From assembly GCF_014203595.1 (NCBI RefSeq), contig NZ_JACHJK010000011.1, forward strand, positions 186,001-250,000: a DNA stretch of 64,000 nt, in the 5' to 3' direction. Under the pieces are notes generated by a model, which made no database searches, was not told the origin of the DNA, and worked only from the letters and a program-made list of their open reading frames with translations. Position 1 is the first letter of the stretch. Every line of letters starts with the position of its first letter. Made by a program: the position numbers and the translations under genes. This DNA comes from Streptomyces echinatus (GTDB taxonomy: Bacteria > Actinomycetota > Actinomycetes > Streptomycetales > Streptomycetaceae). This document shows positions 34,843 to 43,873 of this stretch, piece by piece.

Positions 34843-37161
34843 TCAGCTGAGAGCCACCTCACATTCGTGGGTGGAACATGCCATCCCCGGAGTGACACGG
34901 AGCCTCAGACGGCGGTCCGCCGAGCGGACCTCGACGCTGTCGTCGGCACGGGTGACCGCGCGCACCGGGTGGTCCCAGACCAGCTCCAGCGGGGCACCGG
35001 TGCGGGGCGGCTCGCTCACCCGGACGGTGGCGGTACGGCCCCGGCGGACGACGAGCACGCTCGCGCCGGCCGAGACGGTCAGCTCCCCCACGGTACCGGC
35101 CCGCCAGAAGTTCGCGGCCGTCAGGCCCAGCAGGGGAACGGCGACGGCCTGGCACACCGTGTCGTTGGCGAGGACGCACAGCCAGTGCCGGTCGCCCGCC
35201 CGGGCCGCCGTCTGCTCGCGGGTGGCGCCGGGCAGCAGGACGTAGACGTAGCCGGCGGCCACCGGGTCGGTGCCGTGGTCGAGCCAGAGGGTCTGCCAGC
35301 GCCGGGTGCGCCGCTCGGTGTCGCTGGTGGTGTTGATGTCGGACCAGGCCCCGGTGCGGTCCTCGCGCAGGGTGCGCAGCTCGCCGCCGTACGGCAGGAT
35401 CCATCCGCCGTGCTCCTCCAGATGGGCCCAGTCCCGGCCGCGCACGAGGCGCTGGGTGCCGTTCTCGCCCAGGTTGCGGTTGTCCAGGACGGTCTCCACC
35501 GGGACGCCGTCGGAGCAGGCAATCCCGGCGCCGAGGCAGACCACGGCGTCGGTGAGGAAAAACCAGGACTTGTGGGCCTCCAGGGTGGAGCCGAGGCCCT
35601 TGAGGTGCTGGCCGACGGCGGCGTGGGTGCCGTCGGTGGTCCCGCCGACCCAGCGGACGTCCGGCCGGGGGGCACCCCACTCACCGCCGGCCCGGTCGGG
35701 GAGCCGTCTGGCCGACACGGTCGTGCCGGGCAGCCGGTACCAGTCGACGGTGGGCCAGTACCAGTCGGTGTACTGGTCGCTCCGGCCGCGGGGCCACCAG
35801 GAGAGCATGCCGGATCCGGTGTGCCAGCCGCGCGGGTTCTCGCCGTTGCCGCACTCGTAGTGGGCGATCCGGTCGCTGGCCATGGCGAGGGCGGCGGTGA
35901 AGCGGGGCGTCCGGTGGACGGCGCGGTCCATGGCCGGGAAGAGGCGGTGGCCGAGGGGTTCGGGGGCCGCGGGAACCGGCGCGCCGGCGATGGCGTGCAG
36001 CCGTGCGAGATCGGCCACCCCGAACTGAGGGGACGTCAGCACCGGGACCACCGTGTCCCGTTGGATCCAGCCCTTGACGCGCCCGTGCCACCGCTGCCGC
36101 TCCGCCTCGCTCGCCCCGTCCGCGAGCAGGGCCACGGCGGCGATCAGGGCCTGCCCGTGGTAGTGGTCGCTGCGCATGACGTGCTGGTCGTCGCCGCGCA
36201 GGTATCCGCGGCTGATGGCGCGGCCGTTGACGCAGTCCATCACCAGCCCGTCGTGGATGAGCGGTGCGTAGGCGTGCTCGACGCTGTCCAGGAAGTTCTG
36301 CCGGGCGGGGTCGGTCACCTCCCACGCCGACCCGGCGAGCAGCGCGAACAGCCGCCCGAGGCCGTCGAGCAGGACCTGGCCGTACGTGCCCGAGTAGGCG
36401 ACCTGGGTGTGCTGGACGAAGGAACCGTCGGCGTAGAGGCCGTCGCCCCGGGTGACGTACGGGAAGACCGGGGAGAGGGCGTCCCGGGCGAGGGCGATCC
36501 GGGCGGGGTCCCGGCCGAGGATGCCGCGCAGGGCGACCGAGCGGCACAGGTCGACGCGGTTGGCGCCGGTGGAGGTGCCGGAGTAGTCGGTGAGCATCGT
36601 GTCCGGGATGAAGTGGTCGACGGCCGCGCAGGCCGCCGAGACCCGCTCCGGGCCGAGCTGTTCGTGGAGGGCGGCCGTGATGTCCGTCAACAGTCGGGGG
36701 CTGCCGATCTGCCACTCCCACCAGTTGCCGTAGCGGGTGGTGGCGGGGTTGTAGACGGTGGCGGACAGATGGTCGAGGCCGCGCAGGACGTCGGCGAGGA
36801 GGCCGGGGTCGCCGGTGACGCCGGTGCCGTCCTGCGCGTACGCCTGGGTCATGGTCCACAGGCGGCCGTAGCTGAAGGTGATGCCGGACGGCGGGTCGAA
36901 GGGGTGCCCGGGCCAGAGGGAGGCCGGAGCGGGGGCCATGGCCGCCCGGAACTCCCGCGCCTGCTCGCCGAGTTGGCGGAGCCGGGAGGCGTACGGTTCG
37001 GCAGCCGGGTCGTACCCGGCGCCGAGCGCGATGCCGAGCCAGCGGCGGCGCAGCACGTCGTACGGGTCGTCGCCGGCCGCCCGGGCACCTGCCACGGGGG
37101 TGGCGGCGAGGGCGGCGGCCAGCAGGAGTGCGCGTCGGCTCATACCCATGGGACCGGTCAC
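34843..37161 (-). CDS. Secreted polysaccharide lyase, PL8 family
   Basis: A 772-residue secreted lyase of the hyaluronate/chondroitin/xanthan type. A twin-arginine-like signal (MSRRALLLAAALAATPVAGA) leads into the alpha/alpha-toroid domain with NWWEWQIGSPR (catalytic Asn, about 147) and FVQHTQVAYSGTYG (catalytic His/Tyr, about 245-257). ISRG and a central beta-sandwich follow. It should cleave acidic polysaccharide by beta-elimination, but the substrate is unknown. The GTG at 37161 is preferred because GGGAGGGGGCG precedes it. It lies 17 bases after the M15-like gene and is co-transcribed with it. Confidence 0.9.
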   Translation of the reverse strand: MTGPMGMSRRALLLAAALAATPVAGARAAGDDPYDVLRRRWLGIALGAGYDPAAEPYASRLRQLGEQAREFRAAMAPAPASLWPGHPFDPPSGITFSYGRLWTMTQAYAQDGTGVTGDPGLLADVLRGLDHLSATVYNPATTRYGNWWEWQIGSPRLLTDITAALHEQLGPERVSAACAAVDHFIPDTMLTDYSGTSTGANRVDLCRSVALRGILGRDPARIALARDALSPVFPYVTRGDGLYADGSFVQHTQVAYSGTYGQVLLDGLGRLFALLAGSAWEVTDPARQNFLDSVEHAYAPLIHDGLVMDCVNGRAISRGYLRGDDQHVMRSDHYHGQALIAAVALLADGASEAERQRWHGRVKGWIQRDTVVPVLTSPQFGVADLARLHAIAGAPVPAAPEPLGHRLFPAMDRAVHRTPRFTAALAMASDRIAHYECGNGENPRGWHTGSGMLSWWPRGRSDQYTDWYWPTVDWYRLPGTTVSARRLPDRAGGEWGAPRPDVRWVGGTTDGTHAAVGQHLKGLGSTLEAHKSWFFLTDAVVCLGAGIACSDGVPVETVLDNRNLGENGTQRLVRGRDWAHLEEHGGWILPYGGELRTLREDRTGAWSDINTTSDTERRTRRWQTLWLDHGTDPVAAGYVYVLLPGATREQTAARAGDRHWLCVLANDTVCQAVAVPLLGLTAANFWRAGTVGELTVSAGASVLVVRRGRTATVRVSEPPRTGAPLELVWDHPVRAVTRADDSVEVRSADRRLRLRVTPGMACSTHECEVALS

Positions 37162-37178
37162 CGCCCCCTCCCGCCGGC

Positions 37179-37682
37179 TCAGCAGCCGCCGCAGTTGTAG
37201 TACAGGACGTCCCAGTGACTGCCCTCGTCGGCGTAGATGTTGCCGGAGCCGGACCGGTACTGCGGGGCGCCGTCGCCGCGCAGGCCGATGTACGTGAAGT
37301 TGTTCTTGATGTACGAGGTCACGCACGTGTTCTTGCCGTAGTCGAGCTTGTAGCCGTTCCAGTGGGAGTAGGTGCCGGAGGCGTGCCCGGTCTCGGTGCC
37401 GCCGGTGATGTTGAGGGCGCAGCCGCTGGCCCCCTTGAGGGTCTGGGCGCCCTGGGCCGTGGCGAGGTTGAGCTGCTCGAAGGACGTGCAGGTGGGGTTG
37501 TTCCGGTCGGAGCAGCCGCCGGAGGACGACCAGGTGACGCCGGCCTGACGGAACATCGAGGTGGCGGTCGCGTGGCTGATCTTGGTGACGGCGAAGGCGT
37601 CGGTGGCGGTGCCGAGTACGGCGACCGCGGGGGCGGTGACGAGGGCGAGCGCGGTCAGAAGGGCGCGGGCCTTCAGCTTCAT
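37179..37682 (-). CDS. Secreted M15-like (D-Ala-D-Ala carboxypeptidase fold) protein
   Basis: A 167-residue secreted protein. The signal peptide (LKARALLTALALVTAPAVAV) is followed by a mature domain with six cysteines. The segment SHWNGYKLD fits the HxxGxxxD zinc-ligand pattern of M15 peptidases, and EGSHWDVLYY fits their second E..HW motif, so it may be a zinc peptidase acting on cell wall or another matrix. Assignment is by motif only. It is the first gene of a two-gene unit with the PL8 lyase, suggesting joint degradation of an extracellular polymer. Confidence 0.65.
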   Translation of the reverse strand: MKLKARALLTALALVTAPAVAVLGTATDAFAVTKISHATATSMFRQAGVTWSSSGGCSDRNNPTCTSFEQLNLATAQGAQTLKGASGCALNITGGTETGHASGTYSHWNGYKLDYGKNTCVTSYIKNNFTYIGLRGDGAPQYRSGSGNIYADEGSHWDVLYYNCGGC

Positions 37683-37826
37683 GGGGGACCTTCCTGCGGT
37701 GGGCCGTGCTTCCTATGGGGTCGGCTGTGCAGGTGGTGCAGGCAGATGGTGCCCGAGCGTTCCCCGGGTGCGCCAGAGGGTGTACATGGTGACTGTGTGC
37801 AAGCTTGAGAACACGTTGCGGATGAT

Positions 37827-37885
37827 GTTGAAAATTGAACGGAATGGGTCTACCGTCGGAGACACGAGTTCGTTCAACGTTCAAC
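37827..37885 (+). promoter_or_regulatory. Promoter and paired operator of the YceI gene
   Basis: GTTGAAAATTGAAC (37827-37840) and GTTCAACGTTCAAC (37872-37885) form an inverted repeat, matching at 12 of 14 positions. Within it TTGAAA and TACCGT are separated by 17 bases, a reasonable -35/-10 pair. A regulator binding both arms would cover the promoter. Confidence 0.6.
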
Positions 37886-37897
37886 TAGGAGCACGTC

Positions 37898-38506
37898 ATG
37901 GGCATCTTCAGCCGCAGCAAGGCCACCGTCCCCGCCCCCGCCGCACAGGCCGCCGCCGGCCCCGATCTGACCGCGCTGACCGGTGACTACACGATCGACC
38001 CGGCCCACAGCACGATCGGCTTCGTCGCGCGCCACGCCATGGTCACCAACGTCAAGGGCGGCTTCGACGACTTCACCGGCACGCTGAGCCTGAACGGTGC
38101 GGACCCCGCCGCGTCCACCGCCACGCTGGACATCCAGATGGAGAGCATCGACACCGGCAACGCCGACCGTGACGGTCACCTGAAGTCGGCCGACTTCTTC
38201 AAGACCGACGAGTTCCCCACGATGACGTTCCGCTCCACCAAGGCGGAGGCCCTGGGCGGCGACGACTACCGCATCACCGGCGACCTCTCCCTGCTCGGTG
38301 TCACCAAGCAGATCTCCATCGACCTGGAGTTCAACGGCGCCGCGACGGACCCCTTCGGCAACGAGCGCGTCGGCTTCGAGGGCAAGGCCGAGCTCCTGCG
38401 CTCCGAGTGGGGCCTGACCTGGAACGCCGCCCTGGAGACCGGTGGCGTCCTGATCTCCGACAAGATCAAGCTGGTCTTCGACATCTCCGCGATCAAGAAC
38501 GCGTGA
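37898..38506 (+). CDS. YceI-family lipid-binding-like protein
   Basis: A 202-residue YceI protein. These are lipocalin-like beta-barrels that bind isoprenoid or other lipids. Recognisable segments are YTIDPAHSTIGFVARHAMV, DEFPTMTFRSTKAE, GDLSLLGVTKQI and LTWNAALETGGVLISDKI. Residues 1-25 are Ala/Pro-rich with no clear signal peptide, so it is probably cytoplasmic. AGGAG precedes the ATG. It is probably controlled by the dyad just upstream. Confidence 0.93.
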   Translation: MGIFSRSKATVPAPAAQAAAGPDLTALTGDYTIDPAHSTIGFVARHAMVTNVKGGFDDFTGTLSLNGADPAASTATLDIQMESIDTGNADRDGHLKSADFFKTDEFPTMTFRSTKAEALGGDDYRITGDLSLLGVTKQISIDLEFNGAATDPFGNERVGFEGKAELLRSEWGLTWNAALETGGVLISDKIKLVFDISAIKNA

Positions 38507-39321
38507 CCCCGGCGTCCGCCGGCCCCCCGAGAACCCGGCGACCACGAGTGGCCCCCTCAGCCCCGCCAGTCCATCAGGCCACACGAGCCCTGCGATTGGC
38601 AGATCTGAGCCACCCTCCCACCCCCACCCAACCCCGTGACCTGGCCCCTTCGCCGCGTCCCTTGGCACACATCCGCCAATCGCCGCGAAGTGAGGGGTGG
38701 GAGGGGGCGTGGGGGGGCGTAGGACCGTCCGATGGAGAGGCTGGGCGGATGGGTCGGCGAGGGGTGAGCCCCCGTCCGGTGAGGCGGTGAGAGGTGGGGA
38801 CTCGGGTGGGCTCGGTCCAACGTGCCGAAGCCGCTGGACTCACCCGGGCACCCGGGGCTGGGAACCCGCGGACGTACAACCACTCCCCCGCACGACGCGC
38901 AACCACCCCCTCACCCTCCCCCCCCCCGGGGCCGCAAGCCGCTGATCCGGCCCGGCGTGCTTGCGAGCGGCGGCCGCGCCCCGTCCGAGGGCGGTGCCGA
39001 TGTGGTGCCGGTGGCCGCGAACGCGCTCGGGCAACCTCTTTCCGGGCCGCTCGCTCGCTTCTCCTCCGGGCTGGAGCGAGCCGTGTCAAGGGTGGCCCGG
39101 AGGGCCATCGCCGAAGGCGACGCGGGAGTGGAGCGCAGCGGAACGGGAGCGCCCTTGACTCGGCTCGCGGAAGCCTGGCAATCACCGAGAAGCGGGCGGC
39201 CCAACGCTCCCGTACCACACGGGCCACCGCAGCCGACCCAACACCCACCCCCGCCGAAGCCCCCGCCGAAGTCGCCTCCCCCACCGAAGCCCCCACCCCC
39301 ACCGAAGTCGTCGGCGTCGGG
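38507..39321. other. 815-base non-coding region with inverted repeats
   Basis: I can support no gene here. Two things stand out. First, GCGATTGGC (38592-38600) and GCCAATCGC (38675-38683) are perfect inverted arms. Each is followed by a C-rich or G-rich tract able to pair with the other, an order that would form a pseudoknot in RNA. Second, 38945-39210 resembles an intergenic sequence I recall from other Streptomyces and includes the hairpin arms GCTCGCT/AGCGAGC (39049-39081). The last 80 bases continue the Gly-rich codon pattern of the next gene. Confidence 0.45.
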
Positions 39322-40683
39322 TCAGAAGCCGCCGCCGAAGTCCCCGCCCCCGCCCCCACCCCCGTCGAAGCCCCCGCCGTCGCCGAAGCCGCCGCCGAAG
39401 TCGCCGGCGTCGAAGTCAGTGCCGGAGACGTCGCCGCCCTCGTAGCCGCCGGAGCCGAAGTCGCCGTAGCCGGTGCCGTAGTCGGCCGCGTAGGACGGGG
39501 TGGCCATCATGCCGCCCAGCAGTGTGCCGACGAGGAGGCCGGGCAGGAGGCCGCCGCCGAAGTAGCCGCCGGCCCAGGGGCCGTAGGCCGGGCCCGCGTC
39601 CCAGTAGGGGCGGCGGCCGTACTCCGTGTCGACCTCGCGGACCACCGGGTCGCGGCCGTCGGCCAGCCGGGTGGCGTCGGCCGCGCAGACCGGGACCTGG
39701 CGGGCGGCCCCGCCGGGCGGGGTCCAGGTGGCGTCGGTGACCGAGGGTCCGTGCCGGGGGTCGAAGAAGCAGGGCGGCCGGCGCTCCGGGAGCGGGCGGT
39801 GTTCGCGCCGTGCGGCCAGTTGGGCGAGGGAGAAGCGGCCGTCCTCCAGTGCCTCGGTGACCGAGCGGACGTCCTCCGGCCTGGTCGCCGCCGTCATGCG
39901 CTGTTTGGCGGAGTCGTAGGCGTCCAGGGCGCGCTCGTAGTCGGCGCGCATGGCGTCGTCGGCACCCGCTTCCGAGGGGTGGAAGTCGAGGCGGTCGAGT
40001 TCCTCGCCGAAGGCGGTGATGTCCTCGTCCACGACCACCCGCAGCCGGTCCAGCGCGGCCCGCTGCTCCTGCTCACGGCGCCTGCGGCCGCGGCGGACCA
40101 GGGCGTATCCGCCGGCGCCGGCGGCCACCAGCACCACGGCCGCCGTGACCAGTGCCGTGGCGGAGGCTCCGCCGCCGTCACCGGCCGAGCCGCCCCAGCC
40201 CCTGGGGGCGTGGCCGCCCATGTTGGCCAGGGCGCGGTCGGTGAAGTCGGTCAGCTGGGCCTTGGCGTCCTCGCCCTGGACGCTGGTGACCAGGTTCTGC
40301 CGGGCCGTGGCCGACATGACGGAGGAGTCGGCGCGGGCGTCGAAGCGGTCACCGAGGCGGATGCCGTACAGGCCGGTGACTCCGGTGGCCGCGCGCAGGT
40401 CGGTGAAGAGGTTCGTGGTGCGGTAGCCGGCCGGGAGGACCGTGATGAACAGGGGCTTGCCGGCGTCCTTGATCCGCTTGGCGAGGGTGTCGGCGTCCGC
40501 CGCGGACAGCTGGTCGCGGGCCGCGGGGTCGACGTAGACCGGGCCCTTGCGCAGGGCCGCGGCGATCGTGGAGATGCCGGTGTCCGCCCTCGTCCCGGGC
40601 GCGAGCGCGAACAGGGTCGCCAGCACCAGGGTCAGGACGGCCAGCAGTGCGGGGAGGCTTCGGGTCCGCGGAACGGCCTTCAT
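39322..40683 (-). CDS. Membrane protein with extracytoplasmic N-terminal domain and Gly-rich tail
   Basis: A 453-residue protein. The signal peptide (LPALLAVLTLVLATLFALAP) precedes an extracytoplasmic TPM-like domain (IAAALRKGPVYVDPAA, LFITVLPAGYRTTNLF). One TM segment lies near 173-195, followed by a cytoplasmic charged helical region. A Cys-containing stretch (RPPCFFDPRHGPS) precedes a low-complexity tail of GGGFGDGGGFDGGGG type. The tail DNA is repetitive, and the same frame continues beyond the stop with more Gly/Phe/Asp codons, so the tail may once have been longer. Function unknown. Confidence 0.75.
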   Translation of the reverse strand: MKAVPRTRSLPALLAVLTLVLATLFALAPGTRADTGISTIAAALRKGPVYVDPAARDQLSAADADTLAKRIKDAGKPLFITVLPAGYRTTNLFTDLRAATGVTGLYGIRLGDRFDARADSSVMSATARQNLVTSVQGEDAKAQLTDFTDRALANMGGHAPRGWGGSAGDGGGASATALVTAAVVLVAAGAGGYALVRRGRRRREQEQRAALDRLRVVVDEDITAFGEELDRLDFHPSEAGADDAMRADYERALDAYDSAKQRMTAATRPEDVRSVTEALEDGRFSLAQLAARREHRPLPERRPPCFFDPRHGPSVTDATWTPPGGAARQVPVCAADATRLADGRDPVVREVDTEYGRRPYWDAGPAYGPWAGGYFGGGLLPGLLVGTLLGGMMATPSYAADYGTGYGDFGSGGYEGGDVSGTDFDAGDFGGGFGDGGGFDGGGGGGGDFGGGF

Positions 40684-40737
40684 ACCTCGAAACTACCCGA
40701 AGCCTCCCCAAACCGGTCATGCAGTCGGCTCCGGAGG

Positions 40738-43700
40738 TCAGGCCGCGCGGTAGGCCTGCGCCAGCTTCTCCACCGCCTTTCCGTATCTGCCGGTCAGCAG
40801 CAGGTGGTCGGCGTCGGCGAAGGGCCGGGACACCGCCTGCGTGAGGTGGTCGCCCGCCTTCCGCTGGACCAGCAGGCGGGCCCTGGTGACCAGCGCGCGC
40901 CCGGCCCGGTCGTCCCCGTGCCGTTCGGCAGCGGCCGCCCGGGCCCCGAGGTCACGCAGGGTGGCGGTACCGCCCTCCGGAATCCGGGTGCGGGTGGTCA
41001 GGCCCCAGCCGTAGGGGAACTGGGGGTCGTACGACGTGTCACCGACGTTGACCGGCAGCTGGGCCTCCGACCTGGGCCAGGTGACGGGCAGCTGTCCGGT
41101 GAAGGGGCGCTCGCCGTAGAGGACGTCGGCGACGCCCTCGCCCTCGGTGCCGGGCAGCCAGGAGGCGACCAGGGCGTCGATCTCGTCCAGCCGGTCGCCG
41201 ATGAGCTGCGGGCGGCCGGAGACGATCAGTACCGCGCACTTCATGGCCCCGCACACCTTGTCCACGGCGGCCCGGTCGGCGGCGGACAGGGACAGGGAGT
41301 GGCCGTTGCCGACGTCGCCGACGCCCTCGGCGTAGGGGGTCTCGCCGACGACGACCACGCCGGCGTCGTAGCCGCCGGTCGGGGCGGAGGCGTCCTTGGA
41401 GTAGGTGACGTCGCCGCCGGCCCGGCGCAGGCCCTGGAGGACGGTCGTGCCGGGGACGGTGTCGCCGGAGGCGCCCTGCCAGGTGAGGGTCCAGCCGCCG
41501 GTCTGGTTGCCGATGTCGTCGGCGTTGGACCCGGCGACGTACACCTTCTCGCTCTTCTTCAGCGGCAGCAGTCCGCCCGCGTTCTTCAGCAGCACCTGCG
41601 ACTCGGCGGCGGCTCGGCGGGCCACCTCGCGGTGGGCCGGGGAGCCGATGGCGGCGGCGCCGCCGGTGTCGGCGTAGGGGTGTTCGAAGAGGCCCAGCCG
41701 GAACTTCTGGGTGAGGATGCGGGCGACGGCGTCGTCGACGCGGTCCTCGCCGATCCGGCCCGCCTTCACCTCGTCGATGAGCGCGGCCGTGAAGTCCTTG
41801 TAGCCGTACGGCACCATCATCATGTCCAGGCCCGCGCCGACGGCCGTGCGGACGTGGGCGGCGTAGTCGCCGGGTAGCTGGTCGATGGCGTTCCAGTCGC
41901 TGATGACGAAGCCGTCGAAGCCCAGGCGGTCCTTGAGCACGCCGTCGATCATGTCGCCGCGGGCGTGCATCTTCACCGCGCCCTTGCCGTCACCGATGTC
42001 CAGGGAGGAGTACGACGGCATGACCGTGCCGACGCCCCGGTCGACGGCCTCGCGGTAGGGCGCGAGGTGGACGTCCTCCAGCTGTTCGCGGGTGACCGTG
42101 GTGACGCCCTGGTCGGTGGTGTACGTCCCCGTGGTCGAGGAGCCGTACGCGGTGCCGCCGTCGGCCACGAAGTGCTTGGCCGTGGCGAGCACCTTGTCGC
42201 CGCGCTTCAGGTCCCGTCCGTCCGCGCGGCCCTGGAGTCCCTGGATCACGGTCTCCATGGACTCGACGAGCGCGGGGTCCTCGCCGAAGGACTCGTAGGA
42301 CCGGCCCCAGCGTTCGTCGCGGCTCACACACAGGCAGGGCGCGAAGTCCCAGGGGACGCCGGTGGCGCGGACCTCGGCGGCCGTCACCGCGCCGGTCTGC
42401 TGGGCGAGCGAGGGGTCCCGGGTGGCGCCGATGCCGATGTTGTGCGGCATGACCGTGGCGCCGGTCAGGTTGTTGTGGCCGTGGACCGCGTCGACGCCGT
42501 AGATCAGCGGGATCTGGTAGCGCGTCGCCCGGGTGCGCAGCTGGAAGCCGTCGATCATCTTCGCCCAGGCCTCGGGGGTGTTGGGCGTGGGTGTCGAGCC
42601 GCCGCCGGAGAGCAGGGAGCCGAGGGCGTACCCGGCGATGTCGCCGGGCCGGGTCATCGCGCCGCGTTCGGCCTGGGTCATCTGGCCGGCCTTCTCCGCG
42701 AGGGACATCCGGCCGAGCAGGTCCGCGACGCGCTTCCTGACCGGCAGCCTGGCGTCGAGGTAGGGCAGTCCGTGCGCGTCGACGACGACCTGCGGGGTCT
42801 CGGTGGGGGCCTTCGCGCCGGTGACCGTGAGTTTCAGCGGGATGGTCTCGGCGGGTTCGGCCGCCCGGTCCCGGCGGGTGGGCACCTCGACGGTCCGGGT
42901 GGTGCCCGAGGCGGTGCCGGCCGGGAAGGTGAGGGTGCCGGAGACGGGGGTGTAGTCGGTGCCGGCGGTCGCGGTGCCGTCCGCCGTGGCGTAGGTGACG
43001 GTGACCGGGTCGGCGAGGGGCTGGTCGCCGGTGGTGGCCACGGTGACGCGCACCTCGGCCGTCCTGCCCTCCTGGACGGGGACGACGGGCGCGCCGGTGG
43101 TGACGGTGGCGCGCAGCGCCTGGTCGGCCGTCCCGTACAGCTCGACGTCGTCCAGGGCGAAGTCGCCCTTGGTGCCTGCCGGGAGGGTGAGGGCGTAGCC
43201 CCACATCTCCTTGAGGCCGAGGACGTGGTCGATGCCGCCGACGGGCTGGTAGTCGGTGCGGTAGACGAAGTCGGTGAAGGGGAGCTCGATCTGCTTCCAG
43301 CCGGTGAAGTCGTCGGTGAAGGAGGTGGTCCAGAGTTCGGAGGCCTCGCCGTTCGCGCCGCCGTCCTTGATCTCGAAGGCGATCTTCCGGCCGTTGTTCC
43401 GGCCGTCCCACCAGAAGCGGATGCCCCGGTGGGCGGACCAGTCGTGGGCGGGTGCGGTGGCGGCGAAGTCGTGGGTGAAGCCGCCGTAGCCGCTGATGTC
43501 GTAGCCGCCGGCGAGCACCTTGCCGCCTTCGGGGGCGTCGGCGCGGTCGGCGAGACGGAGGGTGGGCGGGTCGTCGCCGTCGCCGCCCCAGGTGAAGATG
43601 CCCTCGGCGGGCTGGGTGGCGAAGGGGATCTCACCCTCGAAGCGGTCGACGGGGACAGGGGCCGGCTCGTCGGCGGCCCGCGCCGTCGCCGCCCAGGGCA

Positions 43701-43749
43701 GCAGACCGGCGAGCAGTGCGGCGGAGGCGAGCAGGGCGGTTCTTCGCAT
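40738..43749 (-). CDS. Secreted multidomain glycoside hydrolase family 3 protein
   Basis: A 1003-residue secreted glycosidase. After a signal peptide (residues 1-25) come a carbohydrate-binding-like beta-sandwich (26-220), a Calx-beta-like domain (about 228-325; TYATADGTATAGTDYTP) and a GH3 N-domain with the catalytic nucleophile Asp in FVISDWNAID (about 618). A GH3 C-domain and a short helical tail complete it. It is probably an exo-beta-glucosidase active on beta-1,3/1,4-glucans. It is divergent from a GH30 gene across 124 bases containing a dyad. Confidence 0.9.
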   Translation of the reverse strand: MRRTALLASAALLAGLLPWAATARAADEPAPVPVDRFEGEIPFATQPAEGIFTWGGDGDDPPTLRLADRADAPEGGKVLAGGYDISGYGGFTHDFAATAPAHDWSAHRGIRFWWDGRNNGRKIAFEIKDGGANGEASELWTTSFTDDFTGWKQIELPFTDFVYRTDYQPVGGIDHVLGLKEMWGYALTLPAGTKGDFALDDVELYGTADQALRATVTTGAPVVPVQEGRTAEVRVTVATTGDQPLADPVTVTYATADGTATAGTDYTPVSGTLTFPAGTASGTTRTVEVPTRRDRAAEPAETIPLKLTVTGAKAPTETPQVVVDAHGLPYLDARLPVRKRVADLLGRMSLAEKAGQMTQAERGAMTRPGDIAGYALGSLLSGGGSTPTPNTPEAWAKMIDGFQLRTRATRYQIPLIYGVDAVHGHNNLTGATVMPHNIGIGATRDPSLAQQTGAVTAAEVRATGVPWDFAPCLCVSRDERWGRSYESFGEDPALVESMETVIQGLQGRADGRDLKRGDKVLATAKHFVADGGTAYGSSTTGTYTTDQGVTTVTREQLEDVHLAPYREAVDRGVGTVMPSYSSLDIGDGKGAVKMHARGDMIDGVLKDRLGFDGFVISDWNAIDQLPGDYAAHVRTAVGAGLDMMMVPYGYKDFTAALIDEVKAGRIGEDRVDDAVARILTQKFRLGLFEHPYADTGGAAAIGSPAHREVARRAAAESQVLLKNAGGLLPLKKSEKVYVAGSNADDIGNQTGGWTLTWQGASGDTVPGTTVLQGLRRAGGDVTYSKDASAPTGGYDAGVVVVGETPYAEGVGDVGNGHSLSLSAADRAAVDKVCGAMKCAVLIVSGRPQLIGDRLDEIDALVASWLPGTEGEGVADVLYGERPFTGQLPVTWPRSEAQLPVNVGDTSYDPQFPYGWGLTTRTRIPEGGTATLRDLGARAAAAERHGDDRAGRALVTRARLLVQRKAGDHLTQAVSRPFADADHLLLTGRYGKAVEKLAQAYRAA

Positions 43750-43784
43750 GGACCTTCCCTCGGCTCTCGTGGTTCACTCAGGGC

Positions 43785-43805
43785 TTAGCTCACGCCGTGA
43801 GTTAA
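43785..43805. promoter_or_regulatory. Shared operator candidate for the GH3 and GH30 genes
   Basis: TTAGCTCAC-gcc-GTGAGTTAA, an inverted repeat matching at 8 of 9 positions, centred between the divergent glycosidase genes. It could bind a sugar-responsive repressor encoded elsewhere. Confidence 0.55.
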
Positions 43806-43873
43806 CTAAGGGCGCACAGACCAGTCAAGACGCCCTGTCAGCTTTGTCGACCCGAGAGGAAGGGCGACGCACC

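Noticed and set aside
38794..41877. 1027-codon plus-strand open frame
   Set aside because: Antisense to the Gly-rich membrane protein and GH3 genes. The translation is Gly/Val/Arg-rich with no domain.
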